From IMG/VR virus record IMGVR_UViG_3300044620_000396, positions 1 to 34,429 of that record: a DNA stretch of 34,429 nt; one strand, given 5' to 3'. The DNA is from a virus. Both the position numbers and the translations under genes were made by a program. The first letter of the stretch is position 1. Each line of letters begins with the position of its first letter. Below, in pieces: positions 22,239 through 30,989 of this stretch. The notes under the pieces are model-generated. The model saw only the letters and a list, made by a program, of their open reading frames with translations, searched no databases and was not told where the DNA came from.

Positions 22239-23906
22239 TTAAACGATTCCGGAAACGCCAATGGTCCGTTTCACAAAATCAATTTGTAGTTCTTTGATTT
22301 CCCCAAATTTAACGGAATTCCCAACGCGGATTCTGACGGATTTTGAAAAATCAATGGCGTCATATTGCCCGCAATCGAAAGAAAACGTGAAATTGAAATT
22401 GAACAATCTGGTTCCGGGCAACCTCGGATTGTCGATGTAATGAAACAACGTGTACAAATTATTTGTGTTGTCCTCGTTGAATGTCATTGGATAATTGTAC
22501 AAATTAGCCGGCGGAATTGGTGTGACATTCACCAACAAAGGGTTTGAAACGCCGGGCGGCCAATACGGACGATTGACGTTTCCCCCGGTGAATGTTGTCG
22601 AATAGTTGAAATTTGCGCGCGCGAAATCGTTTCCACTGCCTGCATTCCAAATGATGAATTTGTAGTTGGACGCCGTATGGTTGGCCATCAACAAATTTCC
22701 ATTGGTTGATTGGATGAACGCGTTGGTTGTTAGACTGAAAAGGAAATTGGATGACGCCTCCAACAAAACATCCGGACCGGCGGCATCATTCCGGAAACGT
22801 GATTTCGATGACGCCAATGTCAATTCCAACGCGTCTTTTTGCCGTTCGGATGGCGGCGAATTCCATTCAACTATGTCCTCGTATCGTCCGCCGGCTTCGT
22901 TTGATGTGATGTCAAACGCGTCCATGTTGTATTTGTAAATGGCGAACGCCTTTTGTGGTTTATCAATCCATGAAAAACAAATTTGGTTGTCAACGATTCT
23001 GCCATCATTCAACAATTGTTCGGAATCAATCCATTGGTTTGTGTTGCTGAAAAAATCTTTGCGTTCAAAAACTAATGTATTGCCGACAATCCAATATTTC
23101 GCATTGAAAATGGAATTCAAATGGCGGGTGAATAATGTGTCCAATGTTTCGATTGGGACATTTTGTTCAATTAGTTTTGACTCTGTGTCGCTCGGTTTGT
23201 AACCCTTTTGAATTGGCGCCGAAAACAACAATAAATCGAAATAAGGTGAACCAGGGTCGTTCAAAATGGACGATTGAAACGTCAACCCGCATTTGCGACA
23301 AACGTTTTGAATGTAGTCACGAACCAATGGCGTTGGATGGTAAAAATTACATTGAATCATGCGCGCTTTGAAATTGTCCATGAATCCGAATATTTCAGAC
23401 GTTCCAAGGGTGACAATCGCAATCAACAAATTGATGGCGCCATAAACGTAAAACAAAATGACGTAAATGAATTCCGGACGCGGTTCAACGCAATATCTCA
23501 ACTTTTTTTGCGCCTGGTCCAAAAAACCATCATGGTCGTCGGTGATTAGCGTTGATTTGACGCAATTCAATGCGGCTTTTTTTTCAATCACGCTTCCGGA
23601 AATCCAACATTCAGGGTCACACCAATCAATTGAACTGCCGGAAATAAACCCGTCGAAAACCAACCGACCACAACATTCGTCAAAGATTTGAACGTCAACC
23701 TCGTTGATGAATCCATTCGGGTCATCAATCAACAGACTTTTCAAAATGGAATATCCGTCGTCATAAAAACGCAATTCCGACGAATAAGATTTGGCCAATC
23801 CGCCATCGTCATCGTTTTCGCGCCATGTGACGTTGAATTGTTCAACGCCATCAATCCGCCCGGTGATGGTGATTCCGTTTAATTTTATGACAATCGGTGA
23901 TTTCAT
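22239..23906 (-). CDS. Putative tail hub / distal tail-type protein
   Basis: 555 residues, overlapping the tape measure stop by 4 nt. The N-terminus is beta-rich (PIVIKLNGITITGRIDGVEQ, ELRFYDDGYSILKSLL) with an early Cys pair (DECCGRLVFDGFISG), like domains of hub/baseplate proteins of the gp27 type. A hydrophobic helix around residues 147-172 (YVILFYVYGAINLLIAIVTL) is unusual for a tail protein. The centre holds a Cys pair (CRKCGLTFQ), and the C-terminus is beta-rich. The first gene after the tape measure usually encodes the distal tail or hub protein, which supports the call; no diagnostic motif proves it. Confidence 0.68.
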   Translation of the reverse strand: MKSPIVIKLNGITITGRIDGVEQFNVTWRENDDDGGLAKSYSSELRFYDDGYSILKSLLIDDPNGFINEVDVQIFDECCGRLVFDGFISGSSIDWCDPECWISGSVIEKKAALNCVKSTLITDDHDGFLDQAQKKLRYCVEPRPEFIYVILFYVYGAINLLIAIVTLGTSEIFGFMDNFKARMIQCNFYHPTPLVRDYIQNVCRKCGLTFQSSILNDPGSPYFDLLLFSAPIQKGYKPSDTESKLIEQNVPIETLDTLFTRHLNSIFNAKYWIVGNTLVFERKDFFSNTNQWIDSEQLLNDGRIVDNQICFSWIDKPQKAFAIYKYNMDAFDITSNEAGGRYEDIVEWNSPPSERQKDALELTLASSKSRFRNDAAGPDVLLEASSNFLFSLTTNAFIQSTNGNLLMANHTASNYKFIIWNAGSGNDFARANFNYSTTFTGGNVNRPYWPPGVSNPLLVNVTPIPPANLYNYPMTFNEDNTNNLYTLFHYIDNPRLPGTRLFNFNFTFSFDCGQYDAIDFSKSVRIRVGNSVKFGEIKELQIDFVKRTIGVSGIV

Positions 23907-26900
23907 CGCGCCGCGTTTTTGATTCTCTGTTGCTTGTAAGACAAACGCGAAACGATGCCATTGATTCCGCGTTCGTCGATGGACAATTCCAAACCGCGTT
24001 GGCCTTTGATGGCCTTTTCGATTCGCTCCAATTTGGATTCCATGGATTTGTTTTGGACGGCCATCATGCCATCGGAAAAACCTTTGACCAACATTGGATT
24101 TCGTCCGGCATGGATGGCCTCCAAAATTGGACGATATTTTTGCGTTTTTTCTTTGGTGATGACGAATTCGCCTTTGTGGACAATACCGGCGGGTTGATAT
24201 TTTCCGCCATCGCCGGTGTAACCTCCGACGGCGAATGATGCGGCGGCTTGGGCTTGTGCGCGCGCTTGTGCGAATCCTGCGGCCAATGCAACCACGGCGG
24301 CGGCAACCGTCAACGCGGTCGCCACTCCATTTCCTGCGGCGGCGGCCTTTGCAATTGCCAACGCTGAATTGGCGGCAATTTCAATCAACGTCAACGCCTG
24401 TTGCGCTTCAACATATTTTTGGCGTTGTCTGGTCAAATCGTCCAAACGTTTTTGTTCCAACTCCAACAATTCGGCGTTTCCGTTTTCCGCAATGTCACGG
24501 GCGGCGTCAACGCGTTTTTGTTGTTGGTCAATCAATGCGTCCGTCTGTTGAATTTGGGCGTCAATGAATTGATTGACGGCGGCTTTGGTTGCGTCAATCA
24601 ATTGTTGTTGCGCGTCCTCAATTTGCTTTTTTCGTTTTTCTGCATTCGCGGCCTCGGAATCAACCTCCTCACCATTCAATTTTTTGCGGGCGTCGGAATA
24701 TTTTTTGGCCGTGTTGTAAATGTCTAATTCGGCTTGGGCGTTTATGGCCGTGATTTCGTCGGCGGTCACGCCTTCAGCGTTGACGGCGGCCACACGTCTG
24801 GTTTCAATTGCGGCCAACTCCAATTGTTCGGCCTTTTTATTGGCTTCGCGTATTGCCTGCAAATTGTCGTTTAATTTCAATTTGATGGCGTTCCGTTCTT
24901 CAGCGTTTTGGGTTTCTGACAACTGTTGAATCAATTGTGAACGCTCGGATTCCAATTCGCGAACCGCGTCCAATTGTTGTTGTAATACCAAATCCGCGTT
25001 GGTTTGCGCGGCTTGGGCAATGAAATTGTTTCGTTCGGTTTCCGCGTCAACGGTCAATTTGGTGATGGCTGTTTGCGCTTCGCCTCGGATTAACTTTTCG
25101 CCATTGGCCCGAATTTCGGCAAACTTCAACGCGTTGGCCGTGAACGTTCCATCCGCTTTGGCCTGTTGTTCGCGTTGGTCCATTTCGGCGTTGAACGCCT
25201 CCAATGATTTGGCCGTTTCAACTTCAATCCGGTTCAATCGGTCCCGGAACGTTTTCGGGTCGTCTGCCAACTGTGGTTGGAATTTCAATTCCAATTGTTG
25301 TTTGGCGATTTCCTTTGCAAGGGTGTTTGACAAATCGTTGATGGCCTTTTTTAAATTGTCGGCGGCCTTTGTTGCGTTTGCATTGACGTTTGTCGCGTTG
25401 GAATTTTTGAACGGGTCAATGACGAATTCTTTGTTGACCGCATCCAACGCGTTCGAACTGTCGGTGTATTGTTGCAAGAAAAAATCGAACGATGTGATGA
25501 ATTTGTCGCGGACGGCGTTTTGTTCCTCCAATGCCTCCAATTCACTTTCGGTCGTTGTCAAAAATGATTTGTTCAATTCATCCAACGCCTGTTGTTCCTT
25601 TTCGGTCAATGTGGTGAACGCGCCCCCAATCAATTCAACGCCTCCGAACTTTACAATTTCGGCGTTCAAACGTTTGATTTCATCCGTCGCGCCCTCCTGT
25701 CCGGCTTTGGCGTTTTCTGTTGCCAATTGCAATTGTTGATAAAGCGGAATGAGTTTGTTGACGGCTTCCTGTTGTGATGGAACCAGCGTGTTGATGAAAT
25801 CCAAAATGTTTTGATTTCCTGTTGCGGCTTCCTTCGCCAAATTGCCGGTTGAATTGGCCAAAAAATCCGCCGCCCTTGCTTGGTCCGCATAAAGTTTTGT
25901 TAGAACCGTTTGTTTGGCTTCGGCCCTTGCTTTGTTTTGAATTTGCGTCACCAAATTTTTGTAAGCAACATCTAATTGTTCAACGAATGCCTTTTCATCC
26001 GTCAAATTTTTCAACGTCGTTCCATATTTGCCATTGATTTCATCAATCAACCGCGCGCGTTCGGCGCTTCCGGCGTTGGTGTTCTTCAGGCTTGCAAACA
26101 ACGAATTCAATTCTCCGGTTTCCTTTGCGATTTGTTCATTGGCAATGGCGTTCACCTCGTTGACCGCCTTTTGTGACGCGGTCAATTCTTCGGTCGCGGC
26201 AACCGCTTCGTCTGTCGCGAAAATGTAATCCGAAAACAACAACAACAAAGCGGTGATGGCCCCAATCACCAAACCAATTGGATTGGCCTTCAATGCGGTG
26301 TTGAACGCTTGGGTGGCGATGGTCGCGCCCCTGGTCGCAACCGCCGACGCCGTTGTGGCTCCGGTCAATAAATTGGTGACTGTTGTTGTTGCTCCGGTCC
26401 AAAACGCCCGTAATTTTTGCGCGGCAACAGACAATTGTTCTTGAATCAACAATCGTTTGAATCCGATTTCATAACGCAATTGGGCAATCGCCGCCGCGTT
26501 TTGAACTGCCAAATACACGCCAACGGCCCCGGCCAACAAAATGAATGTTCGGCGGTTTTCTTCAATGAACGATGGTAAACGTTGCAATCCTGCAATCAAC
26601 GCAAACGCGGCGTCGGTTAACGTTTCGAATATTGGCAACACGCCTTCACCAACGGTTCGTTGTAACTCCGTCCAATTACCTTCCAATGTCGACAATCGCC
26701 CGGCGGTTGATTGACTCAATTTGTCCGTCAATCCGAAAAATCGTCCGCCCTCGGATGTCAACGTCGAAAACGCTTGTTCCAAATTGGCGAATGAAATTTT
26801 CCCTTCCGAACCCAATTTTTTCACCTCACCGGCGGAAACGCCCAATTGGTCAGCAAACAACTGAATGACCGGAACGCCGGCTTCCGTCAATTGGTTGATA

Positions 26901-27421
26901 TCTTCAGCGAATAATGTTCCCTGAACACGGGCCTTGCCATATATGACCGACAATTCGTTGAAATCTTTGCCGGTGGCGGATGCGACATCACCAATGCGGC
27001 TCAAAGTAGTTTGCAACCCTTCGACCGGTTCACCAAACGCCAAAAGTGATTTGGCGGCGTTGTTGACCTGTTCGGGCGTGAACGGTGTTTTGATGCTGAA
27101 TTGTTCCAATTCTTTGAACAAATCTTTGGCGGCTGTTGCAGAACCCAAAAACGTTTCCAATGATATTTGGACGGATTCATAATCCGCGACGGCTTTGATG
27201 GCGCCCTTTGCGAAATCAACCGACGCCCCGGCAATCGACAATCCGCCAAACGCGGCGGCGGCTCCGGCGATGGTTGTTTTCAAACCCTTCAATCCGGATT
27301 CTGCGGCCTTGGTGTTGGTTTGGATGCCTTGGATTCCCGTGTTCAATTTGGCGAATTCGCTCCGGAGTTGGGCGGTGTCCGCTTGCAATTTGAACAATAT
27401 ATTGTTGACCTCTGTTGCCAT
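23903..27421 (-). CDS. Tape measure protein
   Basis: 1172 residues. N-terminal tape-measure domain (about 90-260) with KTPFTPEQVNNAAKSLLAFG, FAEDINQLTEAGVPVIQLFA and a following STAGRLSTLEGNWTELQRTV, all typical of the TMP domain in siphophages. Hydrophobic segments follow (about 290-320 starting RRTFILLAGAVGVYLAVQ, and about 380-400, IGLVIGAITALLLLFSDYIF). Then comes a very long alpha-helical, coiled-coil region rich in Ala, Gln and Glu up to about residue 1000. The C-terminus has a small hydrophobic Ala stretch and a basic end. The protein sets tail length and carries the membrane-passing part for DNA entry. A length of 1172 suggests a tail of roughly 150-180 nm by the usual 1.5 angstrom per residue. 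Confidence 0.95.
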   Translation of the reverse strand: MATEVNNILFKLQADTAQLRSEFAKLNTGIQGIQTNTKAAESGLKGLKTTIAGAAAAFGGLSIAGASVDFAKGAIKAVADYESVQISLETFLGSATAAKDLFKELEQFSIKTPFTPEQVNNAAKSLLAFGEPVEGLQTTLSRIGDVASATGKDFNELSVIYGKARVQGTLFAEDINQLTEAGVPVIQLFADQLGVSAGEVKKLGSEGKISFANLEQAFSTLTSEGGRFFGLTDKLSQSTAGRLSTLEGNWTELQRTVGEGVLPIFETLTDAAFALIAGLQRLPSFIEENRRTFILLAGAVGVYLAVQNAAAIAQLRYEIGFKRLLIQEQLSVAAQKLRAFWTGATTTVTNLLTGATTASAVATRGATIATQAFNTALKANPIGLVIGAITALLLLFSDYIFATDEAVAATEELTASQKAVNEVNAIANEQIAKETGELNSLFASLKNTNAGSAERARLIDEINGKYGTTLKNLTDEKAFVEQLDVAYKNLVTQIQNKARAEAKQTVLTKLYADQARAADFLANSTGNLAKEAATGNQNILDFINTLVPSQQEAVNKLIPLYQQLQLATENAKAGQEGATDEIKRLNAEIVKFGGVELIGGAFTTLTEKEQQALDELNKSFLTTTESELEALEEQNAVRDKFITSFDFFLQQYTDSSNALDAVNKEFVIDPFKNSNATNVNANATKAADNLKKAINDLSNTLAKEIAKQQLELKFQPQLADDPKTFRDRLNRIEVETAKSLEAFNAEMDQREQQAKADGTFTANALKFAEIRANGEKLIRGEAQTAITKLTVDAETERNNFIAQAAQTNADLVLQQQLDAVRELESERSQLIQQLSETQNAEERNAIKLKLNDNLQAIREANKKAEQLELAAIETRRVAAVNAEGVTADEITAINAQAELDIYNTAKKYSDARKKLNGEEVDSEAANAEKRKKQIEDAQQQLIDATKAAVNQFIDAQIQQTDALIDQQQKRVDAARDIAENGNAELLELEQKRLDDLTRQRQKYVEAQQALTLIEIAANSALAIAKAAAAGNGVATALTVAAAVVALAAGFAQARAQAQAAASFAVGGYTGDGGKYQPAGIVHKGEFVITKEKTQKYRPILEAIHAGRNPMLVKGFSDGMMAVQNKSMESKLERIEKAIKGQRGLELSIDERGINGIVSRLSYKQQRIKNAAR

Positions 27422-27423
27422 GC

Positions 27424-27528
27424 TTATTTCATTTTTTCCGTTTGTTCATTCCGTTCATCTTGAATCCTGAAGAATGTTGAAATTGTTTGGTAGTATTCAT
27501 CAACCGACAAAGATTCCAACGCCTTCAT
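27424..27528 (-). CDS. Short coupled ORF or -1-frame extension of the tail assembly chaperone
   Basis: From ATG 27528 (overlapping the upstream stop as ATGA) this frame encodes 34 residues, MKALESLSVDEYYQTISTFF onward, ending two bases before the tape measure ATG. The same frame stays open backwards through the end of the upstream gene. There it reads AEIGRYIDDINFTNQIICEN, which looks more protein-like than the Ser/Thr/Lys-rich end of the annotated frame. The place before the tape measure is where siphophages make a longer chaperone form by -1 frameshifting (lambda G/GT). No canonical slippery heptamer was found. Either a coupled mini-gene or a frameshift product fits. Confidence 0.6.
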   Translation of the reverse strand: MKALESLSVDEYYQTISTFFRIQDERNEQTEKMK

Positions 27529-28172
27529 TTCGGTGACTTTGTTTTCACAAATGATTTGGTTCGTGAAATTGATGTCGTCAATGTACCGTCCAATTTCAGC
27601 GTTTGCAAAATGCGGTTGAACCTTTCGTTTTCCTGGGCGCTGACCTTCAAAAATTCGCGGATATCGTCCGACGATAATTCCGAAAATTTGATTGTGGATT
27701 CCAACGCCCTTTGGACAAAAAAATCGCGGACCAATGGATTTTGGTTCAACTTATCAATTTTTTTCTGTTTGAAAACGTCGTTGAATTCCGTTTCGTTTTC
27801 TCCATTCAAAACATAATAACACGCGGCCAATTCCATCAATGTTGATTCTTCGCCAATGAATTCCAACCTCCATTCGATTTCGGCCAACAAATGGAACATT
27901 TCAACGATGTTGCCGGCGTTGGCGGATTTTTTCATGGCTTCGACCATTGTTTTCAATTGGTCTTTGGTCATGTTCATTTCAACAAACCTGGTCGCCACTT
28001 CTGCGGCGATGGCTCGTTTGGATGGCATCATCAACGGGTTGGTGTATTGGAACCAATCATCGCCGTCGGAATCCGTGAATATTTTGGTCAATGGAATGAT
28101 TGAACCGGTGACGTGTTTTGACCGGGTGTTTTTCTCCGGCTCTGGTTGTTGTTTTCGTTTGAACCAATTCAT
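27525..28172 (-). CDS. Putative tail assembly chaperone
   Basis: 215 residues from the ATG at 28172, starting MNWFKRKQQPEPEK, with ATGA overlap of the 42-residue gene; a longer open frame through that gene was rejected. The body is helical: KRAIAAEVATRFVEMNMTKD, MFHLLAEIEWRLEFIGEEST, LMELAACYYVLNGENETEF, then NPLVRDFFVQRALESTIKF. It sits exactly one step before the tape measure gene, the canonical position for the chaperone that loads tape measure and tube. The C-terminal about 25 residues of this frame are low-complexity (SISRTKSFVKTKSPK), while the -1 frame over the same DNA reads well. Function by context; no sequence motif is diagnostic. Confidence 0.65.
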   Translation of the reverse strand: MNWFKRKQQPEPEKNTRSKHVTGSIIPLTKIFTDSDGDDWFQYTNPLMMPSKRAIAAEVATRFVEMNMTKDQLKTMVEAMKKSANAGNIVEMFHLLAEIEWRLEFIGEESTLMELAACYYVLNGENETEFNDVFKQKKIDKLNQNPLVRDFFVQRALESTIKFSELSSDDIREFLKVSAQENERFNRILQTLKLDGTLTTSISRTKSFVKTKSPK

Positions 28173-28297
28173 TTTTTGGATTTTGGATTGGCCCGTTTGG
28201 CTTTGTTGATTGACGATTGACAAATGGCATACGCCGACGATTCGGATTTTCCGGTTCGAATCACATCCGCCACACAACGTTCCAATTTTTTGGGCAT
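28169..28297 (-). CDS. Micro-protein with LERCV...SAYAIC motif
   Basis: A 42-codon frame between terminase and the chaperone candidate: ATG 28297, stop overlapping the next ATG by 4 nt. The product contains LERCVADVIRTGKSESSAYA followed by IC, then a basic end (KAKRANPKSKK). The pattern Cys-Val-x7-Gly-x-Ser-x2-Ser-Ala-Tyr-Ala-Ile-Cys is familiar from short conserved phage segments, stand-alone or inside larger head proteins, so this is very likely a real gene despite its length. Role unknown. A TACCTTTG box lies just upstream, in the end of the terminase gene, but without a convincing -33 element. Confidence 0.75.
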   Translation of the reverse strand: MPKKLERCVADVIRTGKSESSAYAICQSSINKAKRANPKSKK

Positions 28298-28336
28298 GTC
28301 CTTTGATTTTTTGTTCGCTCAAAGGTAGCGAAAAAA

Positions 28337-29611
28337 TCAATTCCGATATTTGACGAAATCATTGTGGAACGTCCACAAATAATAACGGAAACAATCCAAC
28401 AGGTGGGACAAATTCGAATCTTTGGTTTTTTCAATGTCGCCGTTGGCCGTCGTTTCGACATTCTGCAAATCATGAATCAACCATTGACATGATGAATCAA
28501 TTTGGATGTCCGGATGTTTTTCCAATATTGAATTCAACAGAACCCGCGAATTTTTGATTGACGGGTTCACGCTCGGAACCTTAAACGCCGTTTTGGGCAA
28601 TTGTAATTCGTCGCGGATTATTGTGTAATAATTGACCGCGCCCCTGGTCATGGCCGAACGGTTGGCCCCGGATGCGTCACCAGTGACGATGAACAATCGG
28701 TCGCCGAATTCAACCCGGATGGTTTCGCATAACCTGAAGATGTCGGAATTTTTCAACCTGAATTCGCGAATGATTCGGATTTTGTCGCCATATGATTGGC
28801 CCGCAATGCACGTGATTGGGTCAACGTTGAAATCGAACGACAAAATGATTGGTTCGTTTGCATGGATGGCGACGTTTGTTTTCACTGTTTTGAACTTGTT
28901 GAATGCGTAGGCGAACGGACGTTCAACGTCGGAAACGTCCCAATCACCGTTCACAAATACGGCCCTGGTCAATTCATCCAATGAATCCATGGCGGCCAAA
29001 TATTCGCGCGGCAACGACGGGTTGTCCATCATTAACGCTCGTTTGTAAAAATATCCATCCGGCAATGTTCCCGCCATCGCCGGTTCATGGAATGTCGTTT
29101 TGGTCCATGTCTGCGACGGGTTGCATGTGGCCATGATAAGACGGGGCGGTTGGTTTGGAATGATGTGACGACCGACGCGCAATTTGCATTTTTCGAAGGT
29201 CTTTTTTTGTAACTCCTGCGCTTCCTCCAACAGAAAAAAATTCGTTTCCAATCCATCGAACCGGGTCAAATTTTTATCCATGACGAAATTTTCAGGGAAA
29301 AACTCCAACGTTGAACCATTGGTGAACGTGACGATGTGGTCGGTTTGGTGATACGACCGGATGAACGGTTTGGGGCAAAGTTTGAAAAACGTCGGAATGG
29401 TTGTCCGCTTCAGCGTCGGCAATGATTCCCGGATGACGTGTGATTTGGAATTCGGGAAAATCTTCGCCAACAAAATCAATGTCGCCAATGAAACATAGGA
29501 TTTTCCGCCCCCTGCGGCCCCTCCATACAACAGATATTCATATTGGCCCGAAAATACGGCCTCCATGAATTCATGTTGTTTTTGATGCGGCTCAAATACA
29601 ACCATGGGCAA
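28337..29611 (-). CDS. terL: Terminase large subunit
   Basis: 424 residues with the full ATPase-nuclease layout. Walker A GGAAGGGKS (30-38); Walker B hydrophobic run FFLLEEAQ (125-132) with E129/E130; coupling motif MATCN (160-164). The RNase H-like nuclease has D260 and D264 (SFDFNVDP), D312 (VTGDASG) and D406 (HLLDCFRY). This is the motor that pumps DNA into the prohead and cuts it. The start overlaps the upstream gene by 20 nt; a second Met at position 3 is possible. Unlike most siphophages, the next large genes are tail genes, with portal 10 kb further on. Confidence 0.97.
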   Translation of the reverse strand: MPMVVFEPHQKQHEFMEAVFSGQYEYLLYGGAAGGGKSYVSLATLILLAKIFPNSKSHVIRESLPTLKRTTIPTFFKLCPKPFIRSYHQTDHIVTFTNGSTLEFFPENFVMDKNLTRFDGLETNFFLLEEAQELQKKTFEKCKLRVGRHIIPNQPPRLIMATCNPSQTWTKTTFHEPAMAGTLPDGYFYKRALMMDNPSLPREYLAAMDSLDELTRAVFVNGDWDVSDVERPFAYAFNKFKTVKTNVAIHANEPIILSFDFNVDPITCIAGQSYGDKIRIIREFRLKNSDIFRLCETIRVEFGDRLFIVTGDASGANRSAMTRGAVNYYTIIRDELQLPKTAFKVPSVNPSIKNSRVLLNSILEKHPDIQIDSSCQWLIHDLQNVETTANGDIEKTKDSNLSHLLDCFRYYLWTFHNDFVKYRN

Positions 29612-29858
29612 CCATCAATTCGTCAAATTGGTCGATTGGACAATCCAAGATGTATCCGCTTCCGTTTATCAAATGGACGGTGATTGTCGTTTCGCTCGCG
29701 AAATTCCATGAAACAATTCGGCCAATTTCAAATCGGACCGGGGCCGATTCGCGCGGCTGTGGAATTCCAATTGATTCATAATCAATGTTATCGTCAACGT
29801 CGAAAAACCCGTTGGCGAAAATGAATGGTTTGATGTATCGGATGGCGGGCATGGTCAA
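29592..29858 (-). CDS. Hypothetical protein before terminase large subunit
   Basis: 88 residues, starting MTMPAIRYIKPFIFANGFFD. A short acidic part (DVDDNIDYESIG) is followed by a beta-barrel-like half (FEIGRIVSWNFASETTITVH, INGSGYILDCPIDQFDEL), resembling small SH3-like folds. It overlaps terminase by 20 nt and the gene upstream by 4 nt, so it is co-translated with the packaging genes. No known family or motif identified. Confidence 0.75.
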   Translation of the reverse strand: MTMPAIRYIKPFIFANGFFDVDDNIDYESIGIPQPRESAPVRFEIGRIVSWNFASETTITVHLINGSGYILDCPIDQFDELMVAHGCI

Positions 29859-30115
29859 TAATTGATTTTTAACATTCGAGCAATTGCGAACCTGTGGCGT
29901 TCAAAGTAACGTTGAACCAACGACCATTCGTCACGGCGGACGATGTTTTCGTTTGTCAAACCATCCATGGCGATGTCATGATGGATTGAATGAACCTTGT
30001 TTCGAATCCATTTTTCGGCGCTGTTGATGTCGCCGGTGTCATCGACAATTTTTTGAATCAACAATTCAATTTCGGCCTCTGTTAAGGTTATCGAAAACGC
30101 TTTGTGTCTGGTCAT
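29855..30115 (-). CDS. Hypothetical helical protein in packaging operon
   Basis: 86 residues, almost entirely helical: ITLTEAEIELLIQKIVDDTG, then AEKWIRNKVHSIHHDIAM and a basic C-terminus with RYFERHRFAIARMLKINY. It is coupled by 4-nt overlaps to the small terminase gene before it and to an unknown gene after it. The helices and basic end could suit a protein or DNA contact in packaging, but no family is recognised. Confidence 0.75.
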   Translation of the reverse strand: MTRHKAFSITLTEAEIELLIQKIVDDTGDINSAEKWIRNKVHSIHHDIAMDGLTNENIVRRDEWSLVQRYFERHRFAIARMLKINY

Positions 30116-30747
30116 GTGAATTCAATCGTTTGGTTTCCAATTTTGAAAACCTGTGGTTCACCGGTCATTTCAACCTGAATGTTTTCGTTCCAATTTGCCG
30201 GGTCGGAATTCTTCAGCGTGAAAATGACTGCGGTTGTTGATGGCGCAATGTACCGTTTTTTTGTTTTGATTTGTCGACCTGCCAATTCACCGTTTTTGCC
30301 GAACAATTCAACGGTTTCGGATTCCTCGACATAAAAACCAACAACCAGGCGTTCCAATGCGTCAACGGCCTTTTCGCGGATGCGTTCTTTGCCGTTTTTG
30401 GAATGGTTTTGTTTGGCAATTTTGAAACGGGCGGCAATTTGGGCATCCAATTCAACCCAATTTCGGAACGTTCGAATGGCGATTCCATGTTCGCCGCAAC
30501 ATGATTCCAATGTGACGTTGGCGGATTCATACGCCAAACATATTTGTTCGCATAACTCGCGTTTTTCATCCATTGTCCGTTCTGCGGCGGATGGTTTTCG
30601 CGGTTTGGGTTTGTTCTTTTTTTCTGCCATCGGTTTTTGGTACGATGGCGAACCACTTTTTGTTTTTTTCATGTCGCCAATTTTTCGGCCTTTGGTTCGG
30701 CCCTGGTTGTTGTTGTTGGCGATGTGTCGTTTTTTATTCTGTTGCAA
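30112..30747 (-). CDS. terS: Terminase small subunit
   Basis: 211 residues. A long basic, low-complexity leader (1-55, Lys/Asn/Pro) precedes a helix-turn-helix (about 65-95: ELCEQICLAYESANVTLESC, GIAIRTFRNWVELD). An oligomerisation-type helix follows (GKERIREKAVDALERLVVGF), then a beta segment containing TKKRYIAPSTTAVIFTLKN and SDPANWNENIQ. The ending TLKN-x-DPANW is a common mark of small terminases. It recognises phage DNA and hands it to the large subunit encoded 0.5 kb downstream. Start at 30747, 14 nt inside the previous gene; a later Met at position 26 is possible. Confidence 0.85.
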   Translation of the reverse strand: MQQNKKRHIANNNNQGRTKGRKIGDMKKTKSGSPSYQKPMAEKKNKPKPRKPSAAERTMDEKRELCEQICLAYESANVTLESCCGEHGIAIRTFRNWVELDAQIAARFKIAKQNHSKNGKERIREKAVDALERLVVGFYVEESETVELFGKNGELAGRQIKTKKRYIAPSTTAVIFTLKNSDPANWNENIQVEMTGEPQVFKIGNQTIEFT

Positions 30748-30988
30748 TCACCGGTTCGGTTTGCCCGGTGACGTAATTGATGAACGCCCGGCGGTCCGGT
30801 TTCATCAAATGCGGCGATTTTTCCCAATGGTCGCAAAATTGAATCCAAATGGCGTTGAACCGTTTGGCCAAATACGATTCGGTTTCGGCGGCCTCGGTGT
30901 ATTGATGGAACGTGTTGACAACAGTCCAAAATTCGCGTTGAATCTTGGATTGTTCACGTCCTGCGGCCCTTCGAATTTGACGGTTCAT
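30734..30988 (-). CDS. Hypothetical protein with MNRQIRRAAGR opening
   Basis: 84 residues from the ATG at 30988, one base after the upstream stop; a longer frame into the previous gene was rejected. The basic opening (MNRQIRRAAGREQSKIQREF) is like that of several small phage proteins. The rest is helical and aromatic (ESYLAKRFNAIWIQFCDHWE), ending in VIATE. Context: last gene before the small terminase, overlapping it by 14 nt. Function unknown. Confidence 0.75.
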   Translation of the reverse strand: MNRQIRRAAGREQSKIQREFWTVVNTFHQYTEAAETESYLAKRFNAIWIQFCDHWEKSPHLMKPDRRAFINYVTGQTEPVIATE

Positions 30989-30989
30989 T

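Noticed and set aside
24999-25739. 246-codon plus-strand frame
   Set aside because: It lies wholly inside the tape measure coding region. Its Ser/Ala/Asn-rich translation is the antisense image of Ala/Gln/Leu-rich helices; no plus-strand promoter or leader is present.
30213-30656. 147-codon minus-strand frame in the small terminase gene
   Set aside because: Unlike the methyltransferase overlap, its translation shows no familiar motif and looks like a shifted-frame shadow (Asn/Lys/Trp-rich).
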